DNA of 64,000 nt from Halocafeteria seosinensis (Eukaryota > Sar > Bigyra > Bicosoecida): positions 1-64,000 of the forward strand of contig LVLI01001229.1 in NCBI GenBank assembly GCA_001687465.1, read 5' to 3'. Positions 21,002-32,126 of this stretch are shown here, one piece after another; within the stretch, counting starts at the first letter, position 1, and every line of letters begins with the position of its first letter. The notes beneath the pieces were generated by a model. The model saw nothing but the letters and a program-made list of their open reading frames with translations, was not told the DNA's origin and made no database searches. The translations under genes were made by a program, and so were the position numbers.

Positions 21002-21640
21002 CTCATCTCTGATTCAGATTTTGCTCCGTTTAACGTTGCCGTCTGTCGCTCCCTTGTTTTCGACAACACCAACCTCTTCTGCCTCACGCACCGCAATTCT
21101 GTCGATAACCGACTCATCACCCCATATGTTGATTACCCCAGATTTGTTCGTACCTTCGTCCTCACCGACGTTCCATTCAGCATCTACCGTTTCAACATCG
21201 TGCAGCGTGGGGAAGTGTGCGCACATGGTTCCTTCTCCCGAGCCTACTGGTTTAACAAGCTCTGGACACTTGGAGAGAACAGTATCATCTTCACCAATAT
21301 GGTAGAAAATACCGTTGCATCTGTTTCAGTCAGCGTTGTTGTTCCGCTAGAGAATGCGTCCCCAACGCCCAACAAAATGGTGTCGGGTCACAAATATCCC
21401 GTCTGCGCTCACCTCGCTTCTCAGAAAGTGATGTTGATACCAGATAAACGCGGCTGAATCAGCGGAATCGGTTCTAATTTTTATTGGGCCGCAAGTGGCT
21501 TTGGCTATACTTCTCATTGGTATAGCAGTTACTTGCGCCGCATATATTCTCTACAGACGACGTCGATATTTCGAGAGAATGAAGTCATTCAATGACTCAC
21601 AGTCCATTTATGCATATCAGCTAGGTACGTTGCCTGGAAC
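21002..21640 (+). pseudogene. Possible type I membrane protein, split or broken frame
   Basis: Two adjacent plus-strand frames together look like one protein. Frame one (21002-21457, just after a TGA at 20999) reads as an ectodomain-like stretch with Cys residues and N-terminal-type strands (T-P-Y-V-D-Y, F-S-I-Y-R-F). Frame two (about 21440-21640) gives a convincing transmembrane helix, V-A-L-A-I-L-L-I-G-I-A-V, followed by a basic stop-transfer stretch Y-R-R-R-R-Y-F. The frames meet near 21440. A 3' splice-like CAG lies at the joint, but the only nearby GT would leave a 16-base intron, too short to be credible. It may be an exon pair with an intron start I cannot place, or a frameshifted relic. 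A GTACGT at 21625 could be a further 5' splice site. No ATG is visible, and the family is not recognised. Confidence 0.3.
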
Positions 21641-22373
21641 TTGTCCGGTTGTGTGTCCCACGAAGGAAAATACGAATTTGGACTCGCCGCCCAATGTCTC
21701 CAGCGCTTCATCTTTCTCGCTGTCTTCGTGCGCGACTCGAAATTGGTTCATGCCAACCCTCTCGTGAAATATACTACCAAGGAAGAGAGAAACATAACAT
21801 ATTGCGTCTTCGATGGCGCTTAGCGCCCTCCGAAAAAGGATAGAGTTAACTCTCGTGCGGCCTCTCCGTTGAAACCCGCAGAATTCGTCTTCGATCTTGC
21901 CGACAGCGCCGGAAGTGTTCAAGCGACGTCGGTATCAGCTCCCAAAGTGCGTAACTTTTCTTGCGTAGGGAAGCCTCTTCGGGTGACTTAAACAACCAAC
22001 GCAGACGTACCGCGATTAAAAGCGAGTGATAATATCAAGCTGAAGTGGAAAGTTATCCTCTTTGGAGAACCTGACCGTTGGTGGAACTGTAGCCTCGTGA
22101 GAAGCCAAAGCAGGCCGTAATTCGGACGGACACAGGGAATGATTGAGAAAATAATGCCGAAACCGTGGAAGAGGGAGATAGCAGGAACAGTTTTGGTGTT
22201 CGAGGTCATTTACTTGCTTCGCTAAGAGGCCTAAGATACGCAGCAATCGCGTGGCGCTAATGTAGCTGAGGCGACTGGTTAGCCTGAGCATAGACGACGT
22301 ACAGTCAATGTGTTTGCTGGTGGGAAGTGTATATTTTCAGTTTTACAACTGTTTGCAGTTCAATACAATATTT
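21641..22373. other. Interval before the 3' end of the giant minus-strand gene
   Basis: Short frames on both strands without motifs. It may include further exons of the doubtful membrane-protein gene on the left. It also holds the 3' flank of the minus-strand gene that ends at 22374. No feature can be supported. Confidence 0.3.
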
Positions 22374-25300
22374 CTAAGGGCGATTGAGTGCAGGGAGCGA
22401 CCCACTCTCGCGCATGCTTCGTTTTTGATCGTTATCACGTTGTGAGTACCTTCTATTTGGAAGGACGGCGGAGGACTTGGAAGAATTCAAAGCACTTCCA
22501 CGGCGCTTGCCAGTAGTGGAGCCTCTACGACTACTTGTAGGCTGGAATAGTACATCTTCATCGTCATCCTCCTCTTCGGCCTCGTTACCCATTGCATACA
22601 CGTCCGCCATGCTCGTTCGACGAGTGGGTCCACCCGATGCTCCGGGATCCTTTCTTAGTTCCTCGGGAGTTTGCTCGCTGTAGGAAGCCATTGCTTCCGA
22701 CAACCTGGAGTTGCCTGCAGCCACAAACGACTCGTCCCAAAGCTGAACATCGTCCGCCACAGCCTGAACAGCCTGGGCTGCAATGTTTTTGCGCTTCATC
22801 GAAGACTTGATACTAGCGTGTTGCTTTGCTCGTGCCCTTCTCATTTCCCGCTTGGCAGCGAAATCGGCATGCCTCCTCTGTTGCATTTTTAGGAGCTCGC
22901 TTGTAGGGATTTTATGAAATTCTACAGCGCTGCCCTGCTTGTTAAAACGACTGCCTTCAACTGGTGCTTTCTTTTTTTCTTGATTCCCTACAGAACTCCC
23001 AACCTCAGCTGGCGCACTGGCATCTTTGCCTTCAGATTTCGATGGTTCTTGTGGAGCCTCAGTGGTCTCTTCTGAAGACATATTTTCGTTCTTCAACTTT
23101 TCGCTTTGGCCTTTTAGACGACGGCGACTTAACTGGTTGCTTCGCTGAATGTATGCAGTCGTCTGATATTTCAGATTCATTTCGCCTTGGTCCTTTCCTT
23201 GGTTACCTCTTTGAATCATTGTAACCGCTTTGCCCACGGGACTAGATATTCTATCGTACATCCCCGTAAAATCTGTAGTTGTCCGCTCAGCTTCCTGGTC
23301 ATCATCTCCTTCATCATCCTCTGAGGATCCATCACCCCCGAAAAACCTGGAGAAAGCATTGTCTGCCGAGGAATTAGCAGAAGGAGACTCTGGGGGAGCG
23401 GGACTAATTTGACCCTCTTTGTCTTGGGCCAAGACTTTTAAAGAAGCAAGTCCGTCTAAGCCATCTACGCCGCTTCCACGTCGCATCTTTGTAAGCTGCT
23501 GTTGGATTAACTTCGAGCTGCGTTCGCTCTCTTTGGGTTCCTCGCTAATTTCAGGAAGCCTACCAGTAGAGCTTAATGATGCCCTCCTCTGATAAGCGCG
23601 GGAGTCGTCATCAACTTTGATTTTCGAAACTTGAGTAGCTTCCTCAAGTTCTTCTGTATTGATGTAACCCTCTTCGTCAGTTTCTAACTGGAGCATCAAT
23701 GGACCCGATTTCTGGGAAAACGACCCACCATGCTGTTGTTGGCTAAAGGGGGTAGGTGCTGGAGTATGCTGCTCAGATTCCTCCGAGGCTCTCTCATCCT
23801 TTTCACGTTTGTATGTACTAGACGCTGGTGGCTGAATTTGATTGGGCGACGAGATAATACGGATGGCCATTTCAACGACGTCTGCTATAGCTTTGTGCCT
23901 TGTCTGGGTCTGAGTTTGCTGGGAAATATCGGATTTGAGCGATCGTACTAACTTGGTCCAAATTCGAGTCGGAAGCGATGCTAAAACAGTCAGGCACACA
24001 TCATGCTCTGACAGTGTCTTGACCACGTAAGCAACGTTGCGAAGAAAGGTAGCTGCTCGGGGAAGCCCGCGCCAGACTAGAACTACGGCGGAAACCATTA
24101 CCCTGAAAGCATTCGAGTGGGCCTGCGTAATGTCAAGCGTGGGGGCGGCGTCATCAATCTCGATGTGTCCTATCTTATCTGACGTAAGGCCACCTCTGGT
24201 ATACATCACCGACTGAATATGATCACACACATTGCGCAAGACAGTACTGTCTTTGTAATCAATAAGGCGCTCCAACCGTTCCACTGCAACGCCATCGTTC
24301 ATGACCTGTTGCCCAACGTAGCCATCTTCACGGGATACAAACCCGATTATTTGAGTTGTACGTTTTGTGAGCGTTTCTTGTATACGAGAAAGCGTATCAT
24401 ACGAGTAGGATGGCATTCCAGCAACACCTGCGGTTAGCATCTTCTGCGAAACCATGGCAGGGGCATTAGCCAGAGTAGCAAGGTGAGATACACCGATCTC
24501 TACTTGATAGAGGGAGTTAAACATGTATGATACCCTACGTCTCAACCGTTGGAGCTCACTTGAGGAAGCAGAAACCTCTTGTCGGATTTGACGAACGTGT
24601 TTCCAGGCTCGTTGCAACTGCTGAGCTTCTCGTGTTTCCTCTTCCACAGCAGAATCACTTTCGTCTGTCCTCATTTGCTCCTCATGGCCCTTTCCTCGTG
24701 GAGGCGACTTCGACCGAAGTTTCGACGCCAGTCCATTAATACTGAGTGTGCACAAACCATATTCTGCAGCCGTCTGCTTTGCATCATTAGTGCCAGCATT
24801 TTGCAGCTTTTCCGCCTCAGAAAGCTTTCGCTCTGCTTCCTCATGATCGGAAGTAATAACATCCAGGAACTGCCGACGTGTTCGGAAGAGGTCCTGCCAT
24901 TGGTGGTTGCTTCTTTCCGCAGTCTTCCTTTTGATGATGGACGAGAGGGTATCACTCTGACGGCTCAGGCTAGAAGAGCGAGTCCTAGCACCAACTACCG
25001 ATGGAAGACGACTCGACGCACTACTACCAGCTCGCTCCCGAGCACCGACTTGTTTTGCCTGTGAAAGGTTTCCTCCAAGTTGGGAAATCCGGCTAAGGCT
25101 CGTGGTCCATTCCTCATAAGCATGGAGCTTATCCGCATTTTCCCGATTTAATTCTTCCAGCTCCCAGCGAAGCATATCTACCTTCGTGGACATTTCATGA
25201 TAGGAAGCATGAAATGGAAGCCCAAGATCCGCATAGCGCTTTTCGGCTTCTACAGTGCGAATTTTCTGCTCGGCAAGTTTCTGAGCACGCTGTTGCTCTG

Positions 25301-28300
25301 ATTCTTTTATTTCCTTCTCAATCTGGTATTTGCGCCTCTCACGGTCCCGATGTTCCTTGATTTCGCGACGCATCTTTTTCCGCTGTTCCTGTAACTCATG
25401 ACGTGCTGCTTCGTTCTGCTCTTGCGCTTTCTGGAGCCTCCTTAACGCTTCTTCATAATCGTACTGTTTCATTCTCTCCAAGTCAAACGATACCTTGGTA
25501 GCTTGCTGCTGCATTCTCCCAGCCTTCTGACGCGCTGCATTGATGGTTTCAGCAAGTTCACTGAAATACATTTCGTCATGCGCGGGAACTGCTTTCACTT
25601 CTTTCAATAAATGTTCATACCATTTGGCAACGGCCGATTCTGCATTGATCGATGCGTTGTATCGGTAAACTTTGTTTTCAAGCTTTTTCAGCTCGGTAAG
25701 GTTGGACATAATCTCTTCAGCCTGCATGTTTGCTGAATCGTCTACTTGTCGAACGCGGGACTCTAGATGAGTATTCTCACGATCTACTTTTTCAATGCCC
25801 ATCTTAAGTGAGTCGTATTCAGATCTCAGTTCGTTAAGACGCTTCATAAGAACCTCTTCCGTAGAGTACCCTTGGTCCATCAGATTCTTGTGTTCTTCAT
25901 CCTCATCTTGCCCAGTTGACGCACCGGGACTTGTAGGTCGCTGACTTTTCCCACCACGCGACATATTCTCCCTACTTTGCGATTCACGAAGTTGGCGCAT
26001 CGGTGAGGACCTCTCCAAATTTTCTTTGAAGTCCTCCAAATCTTGTTGAGAGGGAGCTTTTGAGCAATACTCGTCAAAACTCTTGAGTGTGGCTTCTTCT
26101 AAATCGCGGCTCAAGGAAGCTACCGAATTTTTCAAAGAGGCATATCTTCCCTCTTCACTCCTGACTTTGGCAAACAAGGCAGCAAACCACGGCCACTGGA
26201 GCCAGATCCATCGTCGAATGAAAAAGTATCCAGAGCTTACCGTCGAAATTGACAACTTCTTCGCATGCTTTTCAGCAGGTTCGTTTCCCTCCAGGCCTAT
26301 TCTCAGGAGTGAGGAGACGTGCACATCTTTCAGGCAGGATGGATCCACAGGTCGATGAAGGAAACGTAGCCCAGTCCATACGCATTGGCGCAGTGACATG
26401 CGAGACGTTGCCGATAATGCTAATTGGTTCCGGTAGAACAGTAGCTTTTTGTCAATGTTAATCTTCCTCTTCTCTTGAGTATCTCCAAGCTTTTCCAGTT
26501 GTTTATCCGCGGGATCGTTGTCACCGCCAACCATAGACTTTACAATTCCTCCAGAGAGAGTAGCAACGCACAGTAAAATCGAGAATTTCACCTCTTCTGG
26601 ATTTTCCGTAGGACTATCAATTCTTCCTACGGGGAGCTTAAGCCCCGGATTCTTCGATCGGTGGGACTGAAGCGGAGCATTCGTTTCCTGGAAGTACTCA
26701 GTGAACTTCGGGTTGGACCGATGTTGTGCCACAGGTTCTTCTTGGTCATCCGAAAGAGTAGCAGCTTCTAACGCAGCTACTTTTCCCAGCCGTTCACGCA
26801 GACGCGAATTGTCCTCGATTTCGGCTCGAGCTTCGACATCTCCCAAATGGTACAGAATCTCCGCTGCGGCACTTAAAAGTAGCGTTCGAGTGTCAACTGG
26901 GGGATTACCGCCATACAAGCGGTAGCCCCAGGTTTCAATACTCTTGTTATACGCAACGACAGGATCGGCTCGGAATACATAGTCTGAAAGGTCGCGACTC
27001 TCAGAAGCATTGCCGGTCTTTTTACCCTTAGAAGATACATTCTTCTTGGAAGTCTCAGAGGATGAATTGTTACCAGGAATAAGCCAAGAGACCCAATGGG
27101 CTAGCTCTTTGGGTAAGACAGTCACACCAGCAAAGACGGAAAACAAATCGGGGGCACATGTGCGACATAACTGTTCGATCTGCAAAATTTCACTCTCGCT
27201 CGAAGAAGGCCCAAAAGGCAATGCTCTTGTTTCAGAAAATGGTTGATCTTTCTTGCCTTCATTTTCTTCCGCATCGGTGCTAGTTTCAGAATCACTGTCT
27301 CCACTCTGGACACGGGTCCAACAGTTCATCACAATTCGCGTGGCGGCGACAGCAAGTATTCCCTTAGCCAGACATCGGCGAAGATAAGTCTGAAAGTGCA
27401 CTAGTTCAGACCTTGAGCTGGCGTGGATACATAGGGAATTCAGCCCCTCCAATCTTTTTGTCTTCCCAGACTTGAAACTCTTTTTCCGCGAGCGTTTGCG
27501 CGCCAACTTGCGGGACTCACCATTTTCTTGCACAAAGGAAATCTGCTGGTACTCTCCTTTTTCAGTTCCAGTTGATGAGGACTCTAAAGCCAATTCATCG
27601 AATTGCCTCGATCGAATCAGCGCTATTGTCTTACCCCAAGTCGGGAAGTCAAAGTAAGAGAACCCATTCTCTTTTTTTCCACCACCGCCACTTGTAGACA
27701 CCGAACTTAAGCACACATGAAGCAACCCACGGTGCCCAGATCCAAGCTGCATGTCGCCAGAACTAACGCCGACGTAAGGGCTATCCAAACAGTCTTGCTC
27801 GGACACAACTTGGGCCATTCGTCCTTTCTTCACGTATTTCATCAGGCATTTCAGTTTTCGTGAAAGGTCATTTGCGGCATTGGCAGGCTTCCTTTCGATA
27901 GCGAGCACAGTACCGCCAGGGTAAAGATGCGGGTGTTTTTTACTTCCGGTTAAAATGCTCCATGCATTAATGATATCCGTGCGGCATACATCGAGGCTCA
28001 CGAAGGAAGTTTCCACTGATTGAGCAAATGCGTTGATACATTCTCGCATCATCTTCGTAGAACCACGTTGGAGTGCCTGAGGAACCAAGTCAGCACATTC
28101 CAGCAGATTTCGATAGTTGTCCCAGGTGCACTGGTAAACTCCCTGGGACTGACCTGCAGGAATAACACCCGATGCTACTTCCAGTCCCATTCGAAGTCGC
28201 TCATTAGAGGATAGCTCGTCCGTTTCACCCTTCTTCTCGCCAGATGAGCGCACGTTCCCGGCTGTAGTTTGTAAATCTTTTTTTCCGGACCGAGCAGCTT

Positions 28301-31300
28301 CGACCTCTTGCTCCAGCATCTCTTGAACTTCCGGGCTGCCCCACGAATCCGGAAACAAGTGAATATCCACTAGCACATCCTCCAGGGTTTTCCATTCTCG
28401 TAACACCTGCAGCTGCCAATGCAGTTCTCGAGCAATTCTCCGCGTCGCCGACCGATGAGAGCTTGTAGAAGTTGTCTCTGTCGTAGGTAGTGTTTGCGAA
28501 CCTCCCGAGGAGATGTCCTTCCTGTGTATCTTTTCTTCAGCGCGAACAAAATGGAGGAGGAACGATGCCCATGAGCTGCGGATAGACGTCAGTCCAATGC
28601 TGGCTGCAGCCGCACTGGATATTTGGCGACCTTCTTCATGCTGTGAGCCAGTAGCTAGGTTTCTCTCGCGGAGATTCATGTACTCGGATGCTACATAGCT
28701 CGCTAGTCTCCTGTGACTAGCACACCGAGTAAATACGGTATCAATAGGGCACGTTATCAAGAAGTCAATGCTATCAACAAATCGTTTGGACGCGTTCACC
28801 GGATTATGACCTTTCAACAGTTCCTGCAGGGTATCCTCTGCCTGCAAACACAAAGGATGGATATCGAAGCGAAACACGCGACACAGCAGCTGGAGCACGT
28901 AGGGTAGAAGATGCTGATCCAAGAGATATTCATCATCCATACTGCCAAGGACGGGGAACTTTGAAATCGACACATTTTGCTGGCCAATGGAGGAATCGCT
29001 CCCGCGAGACAAGTCTTCCTTGCCAAAGCTTTCCCTTGCCAGAAATGACACAAACTCTTTCCACGTTACGCCCTCTCGAGCTACCAGTAGAATCCACATT
29101 AGAAGGTCGAAAGCTCGCTCAACGTTGCACACATCTAGCAAGCATTTCGCACTCGAGTCTTCTTCGGCTTTTCGTGATAACTGGGCTTGAGTATGCTCGA
29201 TCCACTCTTGCAGCATAGTTTCTGAGCACGCTTCGGTAGCTAACACAATATGTACTTCAGTTGTCATTTGATGCCTGTCAACTGGGACTGCATACTCATT
29301 TCGCTTGACATAACTTTCGTAGAGACGGTGAATATTTTGGCTCAAGCGGCTCAACATTGGGCGAACATCATCCCAAGGTAATGACAACGAGAGAAAATTT
29401 CCGATATCCACCTGTTCCAGCATCCTCGTAACTGCTGCTTCGCATATCAGTTCTAATGCGGGCACACTTCCAAAACATTGCGATATCCAGATGCCAGCAA
29501 TCGCATCAACAATATCAGTAGGCACTTCAATACTGGAACCAAGTTGTACTAGCCGTTCCTCACGTTGAGTAAGTATTTCCAAAATATAAGCGTGTACCCG
29601 TTTCCAAGCGCAGAAATAGAACTCAATATCTTCCGAAGCAACGTTCTCAAAGAATGAACTGTTACTAAATAACTTCTGTGTATCCATATACCGCTGGTTG
29701 CGTGCAGTAGACGGTACAATGATGGCCGGGCATTTTCTACGCAGGGCATCCTTGACAACAATATTCCGTTCAGATTCAAACATGATCTGTCTCCAAACGT
29801 CCTCCGGGTCTAGACTATCCAATGAGAACTCTGTCTCTGCAGTACGGTCTGGAACGGTAGACAATGCGCGAGCTGATTGCCTCCCCGTGCTGCCGTGAGC
29901 TTCTGAAGTTCTGTCCTGCTCCTGCATCCTCTCAAATGTCATACTGTGTTCTGCTTGGGCAGTCGATGACCGGGATACCAGGATGGCCCCACTAAAATCT
30001 TCACCCTTCTCATGTATCCATTGGTCCCATTTCAATGAGTAAATAGGTAGCTCAACCGACAAATCATCTGAGCCACCCTTCTCACTTCCATTCTTGCTTT
30101 TATTGGGACTGGCGTACTGAGCTATTACTGACGTGGAATGTGAGGAGGCAATCTGCTGATTATGATCCCTCTCAAAGCTCTCGACCAATTTATCAGCTTT
30201 GCTTTGATAGGACTCGATCAATGAACTGGGGGCCATTCCGCTCATTATAATATGCACGTTCTTCGGAGTCACTAGAGGCATCCACTGGAAAGGTTCAAAC
30301 ACCGAGCTTCTTAGCAGATGCACATTATCAATGACAATGATGAGCCGAGTAGACGTTTTCGAAGTTCCTTGGTCTTCCTCATTTTCGTCTTTGCCTTCAC
30401 CACTCGCCGTAGCTTCCGCTGCAGCCCCACCGCCGGTCTGCGCTATTCTGCCTACAGTATCTAGGACACGAGAAAACTGCAGGGCTAACCTATCTTCCGC
30501 CATCGTTGAGCTTATTTCCGTACTTAAACGGAAAAAACTGGTGATTTCCCGAATGACCCTGATGAGCAATGTCCTGACTTTGCTTGCTTCGCGACTTGCT
30601 CCACAGCGATGAACTATTAGACACTCGTGTTGGTCCACGCCGGATTGGCCTCGTTGAACGTTCTTGCCTGGAGAAGCAGACGACTCAAGCGCTGTGCTTG
30701 AAGGACGAAACACGTCCTCTCTTCTGGAGCTAGAATCATCTGAAACAGCAAGTGTATCGTCGATACTCTCCCCACTGGAGAGACAATTGTGCAGTCTTTC
30801 CAATTCGGCCATTGAGTTCACCCCATCCCTCCCTCCTTGATGATTCAGTTGTCTTAGGTGTGCCCAATGCAATAGAGTTGAAGAATAGCCGCTGCAAGGA
30901 TCTCCGAGGAGCAACAGAGGCGCCTGGTTTCCAGAATTGCTCGCTACTCCTAGTCCAACTCGGTCAGCTGTCTGGTGCCATAGATGAGAGGGCAACCCTT
31001 TCCCCTTCTTTGTTCGCGGCTCCGTATCATCCTCGGAGCCTCTCCGACTCTCCGCTTGATTTGCCAAAGAAGAGGGGGATGATGCAAACATTCTATTTTC
31101 GTCGTCGGACTGCCATTCAGCATCTCGGCGGTCTTCGTTGCTCGTCCCTTCACCGAACCATAACGGCTCGGCCACATCGACGACATGTGAGGGCTCTCCC
31201 GAACCGCCACAATACTCGTCCAGCACATAGTAGACACTCGTATCATACGGATGAAGATAATGAGCTTCTGCGTAGTTCATCCATTTGCATATCGCCGCAG

Positions 31301-32126
31301 CTTTAGGAGGAACGGGTGAATCCGTTTCGGTTGCTTCCGTCTGCTGCTCGTCGTGGGCTTCTTCACCTACTTCGATTTCGCGCATTTCGCATCGATCATC
31401 TCCCTCTCGTTGTTGGTTAGACTCACTCGTTTCCGATAGCTTCGACGAGCTTCTCGTCATCATTCCAGCCGTGGCGCTTCGCTCAACGCGCGATGTTGCC
31501 GTTGAGCGCTGATTACGTCGAGAGCCACCCGCGGTCGTCGGATCTCCCGACGTAGCAACATTACGCCTTGGAGGACGACGATCACTACTATCGGCGGTCT
31601 GTCTTTGTCCTCGTCGTTCAGCACTAACATCATCGGAAGCAATTGAAGCAGTTCCTCGTTCGTACGTTTTCTGGTCCTCCTTGACGGCGGCGGATTCGGA
31701 GCGAGGCCGTCGCTTCCCTTTCTTTTTCTTCCTTTTTCGCTGTGCCCCTTTCTTGTCCCTTACTTTCCCCCGATCATCTCCATCGTTGTTATGAGCATCG
31801 ATTTCTCCATCATACTCGGACGAAGCGGAAGCCGCCGACGACGATTCCACTCGGCGCTGATGTTGCTCGGACTGCACCATTCGTTGGCCATGGACGTCGT
31901 TGTATTCTTCATCAGGTTTATTATTAGTAGTAGTATTCAATGTATGAGAGTCGGCGGCGTACGGTGCTTGTCCTGTGCGAGACACCAATCGAGGTTGCCG
32001 TTGAGAGGGGTGCCGGCGGAGCTGGTGGTCTTTGAGAGCGTTTAATTCACGTTCCAGAGCACCCTCCGAGGTCGGAGAGGGTTCATACGATGCGTCACTA
32101 AACTCTCCATCGTCTGAAAGATTCAT
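22374..32126 (-). CDS. Giant STAND/NTPase-like coiled-coil protein of unknown function
   Basis: I take the ATG at 32126 (M-N-L-S-D-D-G). The frame is open 146 codons further upstream, but that part reads like leader sequence. The protein has 3250 residues. The first 380 are low-complexity and charged, with a strongly basic Lys/Arg run near residues 125-145 that could be a nuclear signal. Near residue 402 is L-L-L-L-G-D-P-C-S-G-Y-S-S-T, placed like a Walker A loop but lacking the Lys. Near 595-605 is a Walker B-like L-I-I-V-I-D-N-V-H followed by H-I-I-M-S-G, as in STAND or AAA-type NTPases. A long coiled coil occupies about residues 1990-2350, with a shorter helical stretch near 2510-2540. Near 2812 is a single EF-hand-like loop (E-T-D-E-E-G-Y-I-N-T-E-E). 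The C terminus is acidic then basic. A regulatory or scaffolding role is only inferred, and no family name is certain. Confidence 0.8.
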   Translation of the reverse strand: MNLSDDGEFSDASYEPSPTSEGALERELNALKDHQLRRHPSQRQPRLVSRTGQAPYAADSHTLNTTTNNKPDEEYNDVHGQRMVQSEQHQRRVESSSAASASSEYDGEIDAHNNDGDDRGKVRDKKGAQRKRKKKKGKRRPRSESAAVKEDQKTYERGTASIASDDVSAERRGQRQTADSSDRRPPRRNVATSGDPTTAGGSRRNQRSTATSRVERSATAGMMTRSSSKLSETSESNQQREGDDRCEMREIEVGEEAHDEQQTEATETDSPVPPKAAAICKWMNYAEAHYLHPYDTSVYYVLDEYCGGSGEPSHVVDVAEPLWFGEGTSNEDRRDAEWQSDDENRMFASSPSSLANQAESRRGSEDDTEPRTKKGKGLPSHLWHQTADRVGLGVASNSGNQAPLLLLGDPCSGYSSTLLHWAHLRQLNHQGGRDGVNSMAELERLHNCLSSGESIDDTLAVSDDSSSRREDVFRPSSTALESSASPGKNVQRGQSGVDQHECLIVHRCGASREASKVRTLLIRVIREITSFFRLSTEISSTMAEDRLALQFSRVLDTVGRIAQTGGGAAAEATASGEGKDENEEDQGTSKTSTRLIIVIDNVHLLRSSVFEPFQWMPLVTPKNVHIIMSGMAPSSLIESYQSKADKLVESFERDHNQQIASSHSTSVIAQYASPNKSKNGSEKGGSDDLSVELPIYSLKWDQWIHEKGEDFSGAILVSRSSTAQAEHSMTFERMQEQDRTSEAHGSTGRQSARALSTVPDRTAETEFSLDSLDPEDVWRQIMFESERNIVVKDALRRKCPAIIVPSTARNQRYMDTQKLFSNSSFFENVASEDIEFYFCAWKRVHAYILEILTQREERLVQLGSSIEVPTDIVDAIAGIWISQCFGSVPALELICEAAVTRMLEQVDIGNFLSLSLPWDDVRPMLSRLSQNIHRLYESYVKRNEYAVPVDRHQMTTEVHIVLATEACSETMLQEWIEHTQAQLSRKAEEDSSAKCLLDVCNVERAFDLLMWILLVAREGVTWKEFVSFLARESFGKEDLSRGSDSSIGQQNVSISKFPVLGSMDDEYLLDQHLLPYVLQLLCRVFRFDIHPLCLQAEDTLQELLKGHNPVNASKRFVDSIDFLITCPIDTVFTRCASHRRLASYVASEYMNLRERNLATGSQHEEGRQISSAAAASIGLTSIRSSWASFLLHFVRAEEKIHRKDISSGGSQTLPTTETTSTSSHRSATRRIARELHWQLQVLREWKTLEDVLVDIHLFPDSWGSPEVQEMLEQEVEAARSGKKDLQTTAGNVRSSGEKKGETDELSSNERLRMGLEVASGVIPAGQSQGVYQCTWDNYRNLLECADLVPQALQRGSTKMMRECINAFAQSVETSFVSLDVCRTDIINAWSILTGSKKHPHLYPGGTVLAIERKPANAANDLSRKLKCLMKYVKKGRMAQVVSEQDCLDSPYVGVSSGDMQLGSGHRGLLHVCLSSVSTSGGGGKKENGFSYFDFPTWGKTIALIRSRQFDELALESSSTGTEKGEYQQISFVQENGESRKLARKRSRKKSFKSGKTKRLEGLNSLCIHASSRSELVHFQTYLRRCLAKGILAVAATRIVMNCWTRVQSGDSDSETSTDAEENEGKKDQPFSETRALPFGPSSSESEILQIEQLCRTCAPDLFSVFAGVTVLPKELAHWVSWLIPGNNSSSETSKKNVSSKGKKTGNASESRDLSDYVFRADPVVAYNKSIETWGYRLYGGNPPVDTRTLLLSAAAEILYHLGDVEARAEIEDNSRLRERLGKVAALEAATLSDDQEEPVAQHRSNPKFTEYFQETNAPLQSHRSKNPGLKLPVGRIDSPTENPEEVKFSILLCVATLSGGIVKSMVGGDNDPADKQLEKLGDTQEKRKINIDKKLLFYRNQLALSATSRMSLRQCVWTGLRFLHRPVDPSCLKDVHVSSLLRIGLEGNEPAEKHAKKLSISTVSSGYFFIRRWIWLQWPWFAALFAKVRSEEGRYASLKNSVASLSRDLEEATLKSFDEYCSKAPSQQDLEDFKENLERSSPMRQLRESQSRENMSRGGKSQRPTSPGASTGQDEDEEHKNLMDQGYSTEEVLMKRLNELRSEYDSLKMGIEKVDRENTHLESRVRQVDDSANMQAEEIMSNLTELKKLENKVYRYNASINAESAVAKWYEHLLKEVKAVPAHDEMYFSELAETINAARQKAGRMQQQATKVSFDLERMKQYDYEEALRRLQKAQEQNEAARHELQEQRKKMRREIKEHRDRERRKYQIEKEIKESEQQRAQKLAEQKIRTVEAEKRYADLGLPFHASYHEMSTKVDMLRWELEELNRENADKLHAYEEWTTSLSRISQLGGNLSQAKQVGARERAGSSASSRLPSVVGARTRSSSLSRQSDTLSSIIKRKTAERSNHQWQDLFRTRRQFLDVITSDHEEAERKLSEAEKLQNAGTNDAKQTAAEYGLCTLSINGLASKLRSKSPPRGKGHEEQMRTDESDSAVEEETREAQQLQRAWKHVRQIRQEVSASSSELQRLRRRVSYMFNSLYQVEIGVSHLATLANAPAMVSQKMLTAGVAGMPSYSYDTLSRIQETLTKRTTQIIGFVSREDGYVGQQVMNDGVAVERLERLIDYKDSTVLRNVCDHIQSVMYTRGGLTSDKIGHIEIDDAAPTLDITQAHSNAFRVMVSAVVLVWRGLPRAATFLRNVAYVVKTLSEHDVCLTVLASLPTRIWTKLVRSLKSDISQQTQTQTRHKAIADVVEMAIRIISSPNQIQPPASSTYKREKDERASEESEQHTPAPTPFSQQQHGGSFSQKSGPLMLQLETDEEGYINTEELEEATQVSKIKVDDDSRAYQRRASLSSTGRLPEISEEPKESERSSKLIQQQLTKMRRGSGVDGLDGLASLKVLAQDKEGQISPAPPESPSANSSADNAFSRFFGGDGSSEDDEGDDDQEAERTTTDFTGMYDRISSPVGKAVTMIQRGNQGKDQGEMNLKYQTTAYIQRSNQLSRRRLKGQSEKLKNENMSSEETTEAPQEPSKSEGKDASAPAEVGSSVGNQEKKKAPVEGSRFNKQGSAVEFHKIPTSELLKMQQRRHADFAAKREMRRARAKQHASIKSSMKRKNIAAQAVQAVADDVQLWDESFVAAGNSRLSEAMASYSEQTPEELRKDPGASGGPTRRTSMADVYAMGNEAEEEDDDEDVLFQPTSSRRGSTTGKRRGSALNSSKSSAVLPNRRYSQRDNDQKRSMRESGSLPALNRP

